This document shows positions 31,494-40,682 of a stretch of 64,000 bases of DNA, in pieces. The translations under genes were made by a program, and so were the position numbers. Numbering within the stretch: the stretch's first letter is position 1; the number at the start of each line of letters is the position of its first letter. The stretch is from NCBI RefSeq assembly GCF_900107175.1, contig NZ_FNOZ01000003.1, forward strand, positions 1 through 64,000, given 5' to 3'. A model generated the notes under the pieces. That model ran no database searches. It saw only the letters and a list, made by a program, of their open reading frames with translations, and had not been told where the DNA came from. This DNA comes from Modestobacter sp. DSM 44400 (GTDB lineage Bacteria > Actinomycetota > Actinomycetes > Mycobacteriales > Geodermatophilaceae).

Positions 31494-33509
31494 ATGCCGT
31501 TCCCGCACACGCCGAAGGAGCGCGACCGCCCCTGGGTCATGCGCACCTACGCCGGCCACTCCTCGCCGGCTGCGTCCAACGCCCTGTACCGCCGCAACCT
31601 GGCGAAGGGGCAGACCGGCCTCTCGGTCGCCTTCGACCTGCCCACCCAGACCGGCTACGACCCCGACGACGAGCTCGCCGTCGGCGAGGTCGGCAAGGTC
31701 GGTGTCCCGGTCACCCACGTGGGGGACATGCGGGCCCTCTTCGACGGCATCCCGCTCGACGGGATGAACACGTCGATGACGATCAACGCCACCGCGATGT
31801 GGCTGCTCGCGCTCTACCAGGTGGTCGCGGAGGAGCACGGGCACGACGTCACGCAACTGACCGGGACGACGCAGAACGACATCATCAAGGAGTACCTGTC
31901 GCGGGGCACCCACGTGTTCCCTCCGGCGCCGAGCATGCGGCTGATCACCGACATGGTGGCCTACACCGTCACCGCAATGCCGAAGTGGAACCCGATCAAC
32001 ATCTGCAGCTACCACCTGCAGGAGGCCGGGGCGACGCCGGTGCAGGAGATCGCGTACGCGATGAGCACGGCCATCGCCGTCCTGGACTCGGTGCGGGACT
32101 CCGGACAGGTCCCCCCCGAGCGCTTCGGCGAGGTCGTCGCCCGGATCTCCTTCTTCGTCAACGCGGGTGTCCGCTTCGTCGAGGAGATGTGCAAGATGCG
32201 GGCCTTCGGCCAGCTCTGGGACGAGCTGACCGCCGAGCGCTACGGGGTGACCGACCCCAAGCACCGTCGGTTCCGCTACGGGGTTCAGGTCAACTCACTC
32301 GGCCTGACCGAGGCCCAGCCGGAGAACAACGTGCAGCGCATCGTGCTGGAGATGCTCGCGGTCACCCTCTCCCGCGACGCGCGCGCCCGCGCGGTGCAGC
32401 TGCCGGCCTGGAACGAGGCGCTGGGCCTGCCCCGTCCCTGGGACCAGCAGTGGTCGCTGCGACTGCAGCAGGTACTGGCCTTCGAGACCGACCTGCTCGA
32501 GTACGAGGACCTGTTCACCGGCTCGGTCGTGGTCGAGCAGAAGGTCGCCGAGCTGGTCGAAGGTGCCCGGGCCGAGATCGCCCGGGTGCAGGAGATGGGT
32601 GGGGCCGTGCCGGCCGTGGAGTCCGGCTACATGAAGTCCCAGCTGGTCGGCTCGCTGGCCGACCGGCTCCGGAGGATGGAGAGCGGCGAGGACGTCGTCG
32701 TCGGCGTCAACCGCTTCCAGACCACCGAGCCCAACCCTCTGCTGGCCGATCTCGACGCCGCGATCATGGTGGTGGACCCCGCCATGGAGAACGCGGCGCA
32801 GGAAGCCGTCCGGACCTGGCGTGCCGAGCGGGACCCCGAGCCCGTGCAGCGCTCACTGGACGCGCTCCGCGCGGCGGCCGGCACCGACGCCAACCTGATG
32901 CCGGCCACCCTCGATTGCGCCCGCGCCGGGGTGACCACCGGCGAGTGGGCCGGCGTGCTGCGCGAGGTCTTCGGCGAGTACCGGGCGCCCACCGGGGTGG
33001 CCGCGGCTGCCGGCGGCGCGGGGGACACCACGCTGGACGACATCCGCGGACGGGTCGCCGCCACTGGTCAGGAGCTCGGCGGCCGGCTGCGGTTCCTGGT
33101 TGGCAAGCCGGGCCTGGACGGGCACTCCAACGGCGCCGAGCAGATCGCCGTCCGGGCCCGGGACGCCGGCTTCGAGGTCGTCTACCAGGGCATCAGGCTC
33201 ACCCCGGCGCAGATCGTGGCCGCCGCGGTCGAGGAGGACGTGCACGTCGTCGGTCTGTCGGTGCTCTCCGGCTCGCACCTGCAGGTGGTGCCCGCGGTCC
33301 TGGCCGGGCTGCGCGAGGCCGGCCTGGACGACGTCCCGGTCGTGGTCGGCGGCATCGTGCCCGACGGCGACGCCCGGCGGCTGCGGGACCAGGGCGTCGC
33401 GCGGGTCTTCACCCCGAAGGACTTCGCGATCACCGACATCATGGGCGAGATCGTCGACGTCGTCCGGGCGGCCAACGGACTCGATGCGCAGGTGCCCGCA
33501 CCGGCCTGA
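31494..33509 (+). CDS. ecm: Ethylmalonyl-CoA mutase (MeaA/Ecm type, B12-dependent)
   Basis: 671-residue single-chain acyl-CoA mutase. The TIM barrel opens with RPWVMRTYAGHSSP and contains GLSVAFDLPTQTGYD, TSMTINATAMWLLALY and QNDIIKEYLSRGT. The C-terminal cobalamin domain has D542-G-H544-S-N-G547, the DxHxxG base-off motif. Barrel details match Streptomyces MeaA, now understood as ethylmalonyl-CoA mutase converting ethylmalonyl-CoA to methylsuccinyl-CoA, rather than two-subunit methylmalonyl-CoA mutase. Ccr, epimerase, MeaB and an adenosyltransferase in the same window support this. Methylmalonyl-CoA mutase is the alternative. Confidence 0.85.
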   Translation: MPFPHTPKERDRPWVMRTYAGHSSPAASNALYRRNLAKGQTGLSVAFDLPTQTGYDPDDELAVGEVGKVGVPVTHVGDMRALFDGIPLDGMNTSMTINATAMWLLALYQVVAEEHGHDVTQLTGTTQNDIIKEYLSRGTHVFPPAPSMRLITDMVAYTVTAMPKWNPINICSYHLQEAGATPVQEIAYAMSTAIAVLDSVRDSGQVPPERFGEVVARISFFVNAGVRFVEEMCKMRAFGQLWDELTAERYGVTDPKHRRFRYGVQVNSLGLTEAQPENNVQRIVLEMLAVTLSRDARARAVQLPAWNEALGLPRPWDQQWSLRLQQVLAFETDLLEYEDLFTGSVVVEQKVAELVEGARAEIARVQEMGGAVPAVESGYMKSQLVGSLADRLRRMESGEDVVVGVNRFQTTEPNPLLADLDAAIMVVDPAMENAAQEAVRTWRAERDPEPVQRSLDALRAAAGTDANLMPATLDCARAGVTTGEWAGVLREVFGEYRAPTGVAAAAGGAGDTTLDDIRGRVAATGQELGGRLRFLVGKPGLDGHSNGAEQIAVRARDAGFEVVYQGIRLTPAQIVAAAVEEDVHVVGLSVLSGSHLQVVPAVLAGLREAGLDDVPVVVGGIVPDGDARRLRDQGVARVFTPKDFAITDIMGEIVDVVRAANGLDAQVPAPA

Positions 33510-33517
33510 GTGGAGGC

Positions 33518-34288
33518 TCAGGCCTGGGCGTTGAACCGGTCCACGGCCGCGTGGGCGAGGGACTCCGCGGTGGATCGGGCCGCGGCGCTGTCCCCGGCGG
33601 CGTCGTCGCCGCCGTCCCCGGGGCCGGAGCCCGTGCCGATCGACTGCTCGGTGGTGTACCCGACGTGCAGCAGAGTGCTGCCGGAGCGGACCACGACGCT
33701 CCACGTCACCCGGATGACCCCGTCCCGACCACCGTCGTCGACGACGAACACGGCCGACTCGTCGCCGGTGCCGTTCACCGTGCCGGTCGGCTCGATCGAC
33801 CCACCGGTGGACGGCGTCGGGCAGGCCACCGCGTCGTCGGTCAGCCGGGCCAGCGCAGCCGAGGCCGCGGCGCTGTCGGCGTAGCCCACCGCGTACTCGC
33901 TCACTCCGGCGCCGGTGGTGGGGTACTCATGCCCGACGCCCTGCTCCGGCGCGCTCCACTGGTTGCCCCAGTCCGGGGCGTCGCACAGCACCGGGAACAG
34001 CGGGGCGTCGATCGCGACCGGATCGGCGACGGTCAGGCCCGCGTCCGCGACGTCGGCCGGGGTCATCAGCGCCTCGAAGGTGAGCGCACCGTCGACCGGG
34101 GCGTCGATCGCGGCGTTGGTGGCCGGCGCTGCCGACGATGCGCTCGTCCCTGCGGTGGGCGCAGGCTCGGCGGTCGCCGTCCGGTCGCGCTGGCCGAGCA
34201 CCAGGCCGGCGACCACCGCGGCCGCCACGAGCACGGCGGTCAGCAGGACGAGGAGGAGGCGCCGGGAGGTCGGGCGGTCCTGCGGCAT
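33518..34288 (-). CDS. Hypothetical membrane-anchored extracytoplasmic protein
   Basis: 256 residues from ATG 34288 (AGGAG 7 nt upstream). The N-terminal basic segment RPTSRR and helix LLLVLLTAVLVAAAVVAGLVL form a signal anchor. A Thr/Ala/Ser-rich linker and a globular domain follow with two cysteines (PVLCDAPDWG, DAVACPTPS) that could form a disulfide. The layout resembles the exported sensor-like domains of PknH-type or lipoprotein families, but I cannot assign a family. It converges with the mutase gene, 8 bp away. Confidence 0.6.
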   Translation of the reverse strand: MPQDRPTSRRLLLVLLTAVLVAAAVVAGLVLGQRDRTATAEPAPTAGTSASSAAPATNAAIDAPVDGALTFEALMTPADVADAGLTVADPVAIDAPLFPVLCDAPDWGNQWSAPEQGVGHEYPTTGAGVSEYAVGYADSAAASAALARLTDDAVACPTPSTGGSIEPTGTVNGTGDESAVFVVDDGGRDGVIRVTWSVVVRSGSTLLHVGYTTEQSIGTGSGPGDGGDDAAGDSAAARSTAESLAHAAVDRFNAQA

Positions 34289-34428
34289 GACGGGCTCCTG
34301 GGCGGACGGCCGGCGGCGAGCCGTTGCCGCAGCCGCCGTCGACGTGGTGGAGTCGCCGGGACGGCGTCGTTCCGGCCACCCGGACTTCCCGGGTGCCGCA
34401 CCGTACCGGCGCAGGAGAGGGTGAGGGC

Positions 34429-35202
34429 ATGACCTCGAACGGAGCACCTCGTGTCGACCGCGACGGGGACACCGTGCGCATCACCATGACCAGGGGGCCC
34501 AAGCGCAACGCGCTGTCCCGGGAGCATCTGACCCAGCTGTTGGCCGCGGTGACCGCGGCCGGCGACAGCGACGCCACCGGCATCGTGCTGGGCGGTGAGG
34601 GGCCGGTGTTCAGCGCCGGACACGACTTCGCCGACGTGTCGGGGGTGCCGCTGCCGGAGGTGCGCAGCCTGCTCGCGCTGTGCACCGAGCTGATGCAGAC
34701 CCTGCAGGAGGTGCCCCAGGTCGTGATCGCCCGGGTGCACGCGCTGGCCACCGCGGCCGGCTGCCAGCTGGTCGCCTCCTGCGACCTGGCGGTCGCCGCG
34801 GAATCCGCGGGGTTCGCCGCCCCCGGGGGCAAGGGCGGATGGTTCTGCCACACCCCCATGGTCGCGATCGCCCGCAACGTGGGGCGCAAGCGGGCGATGG
34901 AGCTGGCGCTGACCGGGGACGTGATCGACGCCCGGACGGCGCTGGACTGGGGCCTGGTCAACCGGGTGGTGCCCGACGAGGAGCTGGATGCCGCGGTCGA
35001 CGAGCTGCTGGGCCGGGCCACCCGCGGGTCGCGGGCCAGCAAGGCCTGGGGAAAGCAGACTATGTATGCCCAGCTGGACCGCCCGGAGCGGGACGCCTAT
35101 GCGACCGCGGTCGAGGTGATGGCCGCGGCCAGCCAGCTCCCCGGCGCCCGGGAGGGGATGGCGGCGTTCCTGGAGAAGCGGAAACCCGTCTGGACCGACT
35201 GA
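34429..35202 (+). CDS. Enoyl-CoA hydratase/isomerase family protein
   Basis: 257-residue crotonase. The oxyanion-hole segments are FSAGHDFADVSG near residue 63 and AAGCQLVASCDLAVA near residue 107; the trimerisation helix end (EGMAAFLEKRKPVW) is complete. In the crotonase position usually holding the hydratase Glu it reads FAAPGGKGGWFCHTP. The likely reaction is hydration or isomerisation of an enoyl-CoA; the exact substrate is unknown. It could supply the crotonase step between 3-hydroxybutyryl-CoA and Ccr. ATG 34429 follows GGAGAGGGTGA. Confidence 0.85.
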   Translation: MTSNGAPRVDRDGDTVRITMTRGPKRNALSREHLTQLLAAVTAAGDSDATGIVLGGEGPVFSAGHDFADVSGVPLPEVRSLLALCTELMQTLQEVPQVVIARVHALATAAGCQLVASCDLAVAAESAGFAAPGGKGGWFCHTPMVAIARNVGRKRAMELALTGDVIDARTALDWGLVNRVVPDEELDAAVDELLGRATRGSRASKAWGKQTMYAQLDRPERDAYATAVEVMAAASQLPGAREGMAAFLEKRKPVWTD

Positions 35203-35230
35203 GGGCGACCGGGAAGCGGGCCGAGCCGCG

Positions 35231-35735
35231 ATGACCGAGCCGGTGGCCGACCGGCCGGTCATGCCCGGCTACGGAGTGCTGCCGGCCGGCGGGGGGAGTG
35301 GGCTGCCGCCCCTGGGGGGAGGCCGAACGGCGGCTCTTCGCCTCGTACGACTACTGGTGTGCGACCGTCCGACCGGACGGGCGCCCGCACGTCATGCCGG
35401 TCTGGGGAGTCTGGCTGGGTGGCCGGTTGTGGTTCTCCAGCGGGGCGCGGTCCCGCAAGGCCCGCAACCTGGCAGCCGACCCGCGGTGCTCGCTGACCAC
35501 TGACGACGCCCGAAATCCCGTTGTGCTCGACGGGGTCGCCGAATGGGTGGTCGACGCCGGACGGCTGGCCGCCTTCTTCGACGCGGTCAACGGCAAATAC
35601 GACGCGGGGCTGACGGCGGACTTCCTCGACCCGTCGGTCAACGGCACCTATGCGGTCGCCCCGCACCGGGTGATTGCGTTCAACGGGGACGACTTCCCCG
35701 GCAGCCCGACCCGATGGACCTTCGCCCGACAGTGA
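35231..35735 (+). pseudogene. Pyridoxamine 5'-phosphate oxidase-like flavin protein, frameshifted
   Basis: The family N-terminus (ATG 35231, DRPVMPGYGVLPAGG) and the body (ERRLFASYDYWCATVRPDGR, PHVMPVWGVWLGGRLWF) are in different frames. Removing one C from the CCCC at 35309-35312 restores a continuous GSGLPPWGEAERRLF, matching the usual G-x-G-L-x-P-W start. The split-barrel FMN-binding body is otherwise whole to 35735. A GTG at 35298 could still start a protein lacking about 20 residues. Either a true inactivation or a base-call error in a C-run. Split-barrel proteins of this kind use FMN or F420; the substrate is unknown. Confidence 0.7.
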
Positions 35736-35909
35736 ACCTGCCCCACACATCCGGGATGCGGGCGGGCGCGTGGCCGCCTTCAGGTGCGTGTGCAGAACCT
35801 GTGGAGCCTGACGCGACGCCTCGTCGTCGACCTCGGGCGCGCGACCCCCGCGCTCGCTGAGCGCGTCCAGCCGCCGTCCCTACTCCTCCGTCTGGAAGGC
35901 ACCTCTCCC

Positions 35910-36449
35910 GTGTTCGCTCGACTCCACCGCCCCTTCGCGGCGCAGGTGCTCATCGCCCTCGGGCTGGGCATCGCCCTCGGGCTGGTCGCCCGCCAGATGA
36001 GGCCCGTCGCCGACGGCACCCCCAACTGGCTGACCAGCACCCTGCAGACCATCGGCAGCACTTTCGTGGCGCTGCTGCGGGTGATCGTCGTCCCGCTGAT
36101 CGTCACCGCGATCATCGTGAGCGTCGCCAACCTCAATCAGGTCTCCAATGCCGCCCGGCTGGCCGGCCAGACGCTGCTGCGGTTCGCGATCACCGCGCTC
36201 ATCGCCGTCTCCATCGGCATCGGCCTGGGCCTGCTCACCCAGCCTGGCCGCAACAGCTCCGTCGACGCCGCCGCAGCGGCCGTTCCGCAGACCACCGGCT
36301 CCTGGTGGGACTTCCTGCTCGGTCTGGTCCCGGCCAGCTTCTTGGGCCTGCAGACCTCGGCCGACGCCGATCAGGTCTGCTTCTCTGACGACTACGACGC
36401 GGCGGACGACGAGATCGCGCAGGCCCTGCTCGAGCACGTGGAACGCTGA
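35910..36449 (+). pseudogene. Dicarboxylate symporter N-terminus fused to an antitoxin-like tail
   Basis: From GTG 35910 (GGAAGG upstream) the protein begins as a DAACS-family Na+/dicarboxylate symporter (LHRPFAAQVLIALGLGIALG, VALLRVIVVPLIVTAIIVSV) with three to four helices up to FLLGLVPASFLGLQ. It then switches abruptly near 36355 to an acidic tail, VCFSDDYDAADDEIAQALL, typical of antitoxins beside PIN toxins. More than 250 symporter residues and the antitoxin DNA-binding domain are absent. A deletion joined two genes in frame. The next gene is a damaged PIN toxin. Not expected to transport. Confidence 0.75.
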
Positions 36450-36452
36450 CCG

Positions 36453-36758
36453 GTGCGATTGCTGCTGGACACCAACGCGCTGCTCTGGTTGGTGGCCGGC
36501 GATCGGCGGCTCGGTGCGCAGGCCCGTTCGGCGCTGCCCACGCTGCCCACGCTGCCCACCGTGCTGGAGCAAGCGGCTGTCCAGCGACTCGGTATCGAGG
36601 ACGCCCACCTCGTCCGGCTCCAGGAGCTGCCCTGGCAGCACCGCGATCCGTTCGACCGGCTGCTGATCGCGCAGGCGCTCGCCGAGGGGCTGGCCGTCTC
36701 CACCGCCGACCAGGCCTTCTCCGGCTACGGCATCTCGGTGCGCGACGCTCGGGCCTGA
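36453..36758 (+). pseudogene. VapC-like PIN domain toxin with internal deletion
   Basis: 101 residues from GTG 36453. The start VRLLLDTNALLWLV and the end LPWQHRDPFDRLLIAQALAEGL and VSTADQAF are normal for PIN ribonuclease toxins of about 128 residues. The segment between residue 25 and 40, normally containing SAASxWE with a catalytic Glu, is gone and replaced by a 9-bp tandem repeat (ctgcccacg three times, 36534-36560) encoding TLPTLPT. One active-site acid is therefore missing and the toxin is probably dead. It follows the antitoxin-like tail of the previous chimera by 3 bp. Confidence 0.75.
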
Positions 36759-36776
36759 GGACGGATCGAGTCCCGC

Positions 36777-37676
36777 TCACCCGGTCAGGTCGGCGCAGTC
36801 GGACTCGTGTGGCAGCAGCGGCCGGAAGGTCACCGACCACCGAGCGCCGTCGGCGGTGACCCACGGGGTGAGCGAGCTGGCCGAGCGGGCGGCGTCCCGG
36901 AGGGACTGAGCCTGTGCCCCCGTCGCGGTGACGCAGCTGACGTCCGGCGGCCTGCCCGTCGGTTCGCCCGGCAGCGCGGGGCCGGGCCAAGGCAGCTGCG
37001 GGGAGGACAGCTCCTCGTCCAGGTCGATCCACGGGGAGACGATCGCGGCGACGGCGGCCGGCTGGTAGGGCACGTCGCCCCCGATGCCGGGGACGGCGGT
37101 CAGCGCGTCGAGCAGGTCGGACAGCGCCGCCCGAGCCGCCTCCTGGTCCGCCGTCAGGCCGCTGTCCCACTCGCCCCCCGGACCGGGGAACCCGGCTGCT
37201 TCCCGGAGTGCGTAGACCTCGCGCACGTGCCTGCCCTCGGCGGTGACGAGGGTGAACCGGGTGGAGGTGGCATCGGCGATCGGCGGCGTCCCCAGGTCGG
37301 CGGTCCCGCCGACGCCGGCGGCGAGGGCGCGGTCGGCCATCTCCTGCACGTCGGCCGGGTGGACCTGCCGCACCTGCACGTTCGGCCAGGCGGGCCCCGG
37401 ATAGATGGCCGGCACCGGGCCCTCGGTGATCACCCGGCCGTCGGTGTAGACGCTGATCAGCGGCAACCGGGCGGCCAGCATCGGCGGGGTGACGAAGCCG
37501 CCGGTTGCGGCGACCTGGAGCACCAGGACACCGGCCTCGGTCGGCAGCGCGGCGATCGGCGCCATGGACCCGGTGGGCTCCGGCGCAGCGCCGGCGCCAC
37601 TGCGCTGCGCGCACGCGGCGAGGGCCAGCAGCAGGGCGAGGGCAGCGGCGGTTCGGGCGGAACGGAGACCGGTCAT
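36777..37676 (-). CDS. Putative lipoprotein
   Basis: 299 residues from ATG 37676. The signal peptide [15 protein letters not shown] carries lipobox LAAC with cysteine near residue 22, so it is probably lipidated and exposed outside the membrane. The mature part has no recognised domain; it contains [20 protein letters not shown] and two later cysteines ([15 protein letters not shown]) that may pair. No clear ribosome site. An in-frame ATG at 37748 would overlap nucS and push the signal inward, so I prefer 37676. Divergent from nucS. Confidence 0.65.
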   Translation of the reverse strand: MTGLRSARTAAALALLLALAACAQRSGAGAAPEPTGSMAPIAALPTEAGVLVLQVAATGGFVTPPMLAARLPLISVYTDGRVITEGPVPAIYPGPAWPNVQVRQVHPADVQEMADRALAAGVGGTADLGTPPIADATSTRFTLVTAEGRHVREVYALREAAGFPGPGGEWDSGLTADQEAARAALSDLLDALTAVPGIGGDVPYQPAAVAAIVSPWIDLDEELSSPQLPWPGPALPGEPTGRPPDVSCVTATGAQAQSLRDAARSASSLTPWVTADGARWSVTFRPLLPHESDCADLTG

Positions 37677-37720
37677 GGAGAGAGGACGTCGGGGTGGTCG
37701 GGGTGGTTCCGGCGACCCGG

Positions 37721-37726
37721 TAGCGT
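37721..37726 (+). promoter_or_regulatory. -10 hexamer TAGCGT for nucS
   Basis: TAGCGT lies 8 nt before the nucS GTG, no ribosome site is visible, and the spacer is C-rich. Consistent with a leaderless transcript. Confidence 0.4.
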
Positions 37727-37734
37727 CGGCGTCC

Positions 37735-38406
37735 GTGCGTCTGGTCATCGCCCGCTGCTCCGTGGACTACATCGGGCGGCTCACCGCTCATCTCCCGCTC
37801 GCCACCCGGTTGTTGCTGGTCAAGGCCGACGGCTCGGTGTCCGTGCACGCCGACGACCGGGCCTACAAGCCGCTGAACTGGATGAGCCCGCCGTGCTCCC
37901 TGCGGGAGGACCTCGCGGACGGGGCGGGCACGTGGACGGTGACCAACAGGGCCGGCGAGCAGCTGGTCATCACCATCGAGTCGGTGCTGCACGACCACCG
38001 GCACGAGCTCGGGGTCGACCCGGGCCTGCAGAAGGACGGCGTGGAGGCCGAGTTGCAGCGGCTGCTCGCGCTGCACGTGGAGACCTTCGGCGCGGGCTGG
38101 TCGCTCGTCCGCCGGGAGTACCCGACCGCCATCGGCCCGGTGGACCTGCTCTGCCGGGACGCCTCCGGCGCGGTGGTGGCCGTGGAGATCAAGCGGCGCG
38201 GGGAGATCGACGGCGTCGAGCAGCTCACCCGGTACCTGGAGCTGCTCAACCGCGACCCGCTGCTGGCCCCGGTGAAGGGCGTGTTCGCCGCCCAGGAGAT
38301 CAAGCCCCAGGCGCGGGTGCTGGCCGGCGACCGGGGCATCGACTGCGTGACGGTCGACTACGCCGTCCTCAAGGGAACCGACGACCCCTCGGCCCGGCTG
38401 TTCTGA
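37735..38406 (+). CDS. nucS: Mismatch-specific endonuclease NucS/EndoMS
   Basis: 223 residues. In actinobacteria lacking MutS/MutL this nuclease cuts both strands at mismatches in cooperation with the sliding clamp. The N-terminal DNA-binding half ([16 protein letters not shown]) and C-terminal RecB-like nuclease are both present. Catalytic residues Asp137, Glu151 and Lys153 lie in [10 protein letters not shown] and [10 protein letters not shown]. Full length. It lies in the same broad region as the atp genes, as in other actinobacteria. Confidence 0.93.
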   Translation: MRLVIARCSVDYIGRLTAHLPLATRLLLVKADGSVSVHADDRAYKPLNWMSPPCSLREDLADGAGTWTVTNRAGEQLVITIESVLHDHRHELGVDPGLQKDGVEAELQRLLALHVETFGAGWSLVRREYPTAIGPVDLLCRDASGAVVAVEIKRRGEIDGVEQLTRYLELLNRDPLLAPVKGVFAAQEIKPQARVLAGDRGIDCVTVDYAVLKGTDDPSARLF

Positions 38407-38413
38407 TCCGTAG

Positions 38414-38452
38414 TGGAGTGCCACAGCGCGGAAACGCGCCCGTGGCACTCCA
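38414..38452. terminator. Two-tier hairpin after nucS
   Basis: tggagtgccac pairs with gtggcactcca (11 bp). Inside, gcgcg pairs with cgcgc around a GAAA tetraloop. It begins 8 bp after the nucS stop and is followed by TT. Good terminator candidate separating nucS from the dehydrogenase gene. Confidence 0.75.
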
Positions 38453-38479
38453 TTCGGGTGGGGATGGGAGACTGGCGGC

Positions 38480-40261
38480 GTGGCCAGGGAACTGAGCGAG
38501 GTCGGGGTCGTCGGGCTGGGCACCATGGGTGCCGGCATCTGCGAGGTCCTGTCCCGGGCGGGGCTGGCGGTGACCGCCGTCGACGTCACCGAGGCCGCGG
38601 TGCTGCGCGGGCGCAAACACGTCGAGCAGTCGACCGACAAGGCCGTGTCCCGCGGGAAGCTGGACCCGGCCGAGCGCGACGCCATCCTCGAGCGGATCCA
38701 CTTCTCCACCAGCCTGGAGGACCTGGCCCGGGCCGAGCTGGTCGTCGAGGCCATCCCGGAGCGGATGGAGCTCAAGGCGCAGGTGTTCGCCAAGCTGGAC
38801 GGGATCTGCCCGCCGGACACCATCCTGGCCACCAACACCTCGAGCCTGTCGGTCACCGAGCTGTCGGTCACCACCGGCCGGCCGGGCAAGGTCATCGGGA
38901 TGCACTTCTTCAACCCCGCGCCGGTGATGAAGCTGGTCGAGGTGGTCCGCACCGTGGTCACCGAGCCCTCGGTGGTCGATGATGTCGAGGCGCTCGCCGC
39001 CCGGCTGGGCAAGGTCGACGTGACCATCGGCGACAAGGCCGGGTTCATCGCCAATGCGCTGCTGTTCGGCTACCTCAACCACGCGGTCTCCATGTACGAG
39101 AACCGCTACGCCAGCCGCGAGGACATCGACGCGGCCATGCGGCTGGGCTGCGGCCTGCCGATGGGCCCGCTCGCGCTGATGGACCTCATCGGCATCGACA
39201 CCGCCTACGAGATCCTCGTGACGATGTACCAGCAGTCACGCAACCGGCTGCACGCGCCCAGCCCGGTCATCAAGCAGATGATGACCGCCGGGCTGCTCGG
39301 CCGGAAGACCGGTCGCGGCTTCTACACCTACGCCGGCCGCGACTCCGCCGAGGTGGTGACCGACGCGGCGACCCCGGCGGCCGGCAGTGCCGCCGACGGC
39401 GCGCGCCCGGTGCGCACCGTGGGCGTCGTCGGCTCGGGCACCATGGCCACCGGCATCGTCGAGGTCGTCGCCAAGAGCGGCTTCCCGGTCACCTTCGTCG
39501 CCCGCACGGTCGACAAGGTGGAGGCGGTCCGGACGGCGCTGACCAGGTCGCTGGACAAGCAGGTGGTCCGCGGCCGGCTGACGGAGGACGAGCGGGACGC
39601 CGTCCTCGGCCGGGTCACCGGTACCGCCGAGCTCGACGACCTGGCCGACGTCGACCTGGTCATCGAGGCCGTCGTGGAGCAGCTGGGTGTGAAGCGGGCG
39701 CTGTTCGCCGCGCTCGGGGAGATCGCCAAGCCCGGCGCAGTGCTCGCGACCACCACCTCCAGCCTGCCGGTGATCGAGTGCGCCAAGGCCAGTGAACGCC
39801 CCGGTGACGTCATCGGCCTGCACTTCTTCAACCCCGCCCCGGTGATGAAGCTCGTCGAGGTGGTCTCCACCATCGCCACCGAGCCCGACGTCGCCGCCAC
39901 GGCACACGCCGTCTGCGCGCAGCTGGACAAGCACGCCGTCTCCTGCACCGACCGGGCCGGTTTCATCGTCAACGCGCTGCTGTTCCCCTACCTCAACGAC
40001 GCGGTCAAGATGCTGGAGGCGCACTACGCCACCGCCGACGACATCGACGCGGCCATGAAGGTCGGCTGCGGCTACCCGATGGGCCCCTTCGAGCTGCTGG
40101 ACGTCGTCGGGCTGGACGTGTCGCTGGCCATCGAGCGGGAGCTGTACACCGAGTTCCGCGAGCCCGGGTTCGCCCCCGCCCCGCTGCTCGAGCACCTGGT
40201 GACCGCCGGCTACCTGGGCCGCAAGGCCGGACGCGGGTTCCGCGACCACACCGCCCGCTGA
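38480..40261 (+). CDS. Duplicated and fused 3-hydroxybutyryl-CoA dehydrogenase
   Basis: 593 residues made of two full 3-hydroxyacyl-CoA dehydrogenase units (about 1-300 and 311-593). Each has an NAD-binding loop (GVVGLGTMGAGICEVLSRAG; GVVGSGTMATGIVEVVAKSG), the catalytic HFFNPAPVMKLVEVV, the DKAGFI/DRAGFI substrate segment, and the C-terminal domain (MRLGCGLPMGPLALMD; MKVGCGYPMGPFELLD). In most bacteria this enzyme is a dimer of single 280-residue chains. It reduces acetoacetyl-CoA to (S)-3-hydroxybutyryl-CoA or runs in reverse. It fits the ethylmalonyl-CoA pathway with the thiolase and Ccr nearby. GTG 38480. Confidence 0.9.
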   Translation: MARELSEVGVVGLGTMGAGICEVLSRAGLAVTAVDVTEAAVLRGRKHVEQSTDKAVSRGKLDPAERDAILERIHFSTSLEDLARAELVVEAIPERMELKAQVFAKLDGICPPDTILATNTSSLSVTELSVTTGRPGKVIGMHFFNPAPVMKLVEVVRTVVTEPSVVDDVEALAARLGKVDVTIGDKAGFIANALLFGYLNHAVSMYENRYASREDIDAAMRLGCGLPMGPLALMDLIGIDTAYEILVTMYQQSRNRLHAPSPVIKQMMTAGLLGRKTGRGFYTYAGRDSAEVVTDAATPAAGSAADGARPVRTVGVVGSGTMATGIVEVVAKSGFPVTFVARTVDKVEAVRTALTRSLDKQVVRGRLTEDERDAVLGRVTGTAELDDLADVDLVIEAVVEQLGVKRALFAALGEIAKPGAVLATTTSSLPVIECAKASERPGDVIGLHFFNPAPVMKLVEVVSTIATEPDVAATAHAVCAQLDKHAVSCTDRAGFIVNALLFPYLNDAVKMLEAHYATADDIDAAMKVGCGYPMGPFELLDVVGLDVSLAIERELYTEFREPGFAPAPLLEHLVTAGYLGRKAGRGFRDHTAR

Positions 40262-40292
40262 CCGCCGTCAGCTGATGCCGGACCGCTGATCC

Positions 40293-40616
40293 GTGCCCCG
40301 TCGAGGCAGTCCCCGCCGCAGGCCCGGCCTTGCCCGTGATGCACAGCCGGGCCGTGGTCCGGTCGCTCCCCGGCAGCCGGTGGAGGAGGCGGCCGACGGT
40401 GACTGGGCGGTCCGGGCGATCAGCGGGGCGGGCAGTGACAAGACCTACCGCTGCCCGGGTTGCGACCAGGAGATTCCGCCGCGCACCCCGCACGTGGTCA
40501 GCTGGCCGGCCTACGCCCGCGACTCCGACCTCGACCCGTGGGACACCGAGTCGGCCGCGGACTGGCGGCGCCACTGGCACACCGCGTGCTGGCGCAACCG
40601 CGACCGGCGCCGCTGA
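40293..40616 (+). CDS. Small zinc-ribbon-like conserved hypothetical protein
   Basis: 107 residues from GTG 40293. A basic, proline-rich N-terminus precedes a conserved core: DGDWAVRAISG, KTYRCPGCDQEIPP, HVVSWPA and RRHWHTACW. Cys-x-x-Cys plus His and Cys in the last segment suggest one bound zinc. Homologues in Streptomyces are often labelled ATP/GTP-binding protein without evidence, and no P-loop exists here. Function unknown. The 56-bp palindromic element begins 4 bp after its stop. Confidence 0.75.
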   Translation: MPRRGSPRRRPGLARDAQPGRGPVAPRQPVEEAADGDWAVRAISGAGSDKTYRCPGCDQEIPPRTPHVVSWPAYARDSDLDPWDTESAADWRRHWHTACWRNRDRRR

Positions 40617-40620
40617 GGAA

Positions 40621-40676
40621 GGACCCCGCTGCCCCCCACCGCTCGCAGGCTCGCGGCGGGCCCCTGCGGCGGGGCC
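40621..40676. repeat. 56-bp palindromic element, copy 2
   Basis: On the plus strand it starts GGACCCCGCTGCC exactly 4 bp after the preceding stop codon, the same placement as the other copies but opposite orientation on the chromosome. It fills the gap between the small zinc-ribbon gene and the convergent sortase gene. Confidence 0.85.
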
Positions 40677-40682
40677 GGTATA

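Noticed and set aside
36235-39054. 939-codon minus-strand frame
   Set aside because: Shadow of nucS, the lipoprotein gene and the dehydrogenase; no domain is recognisable.
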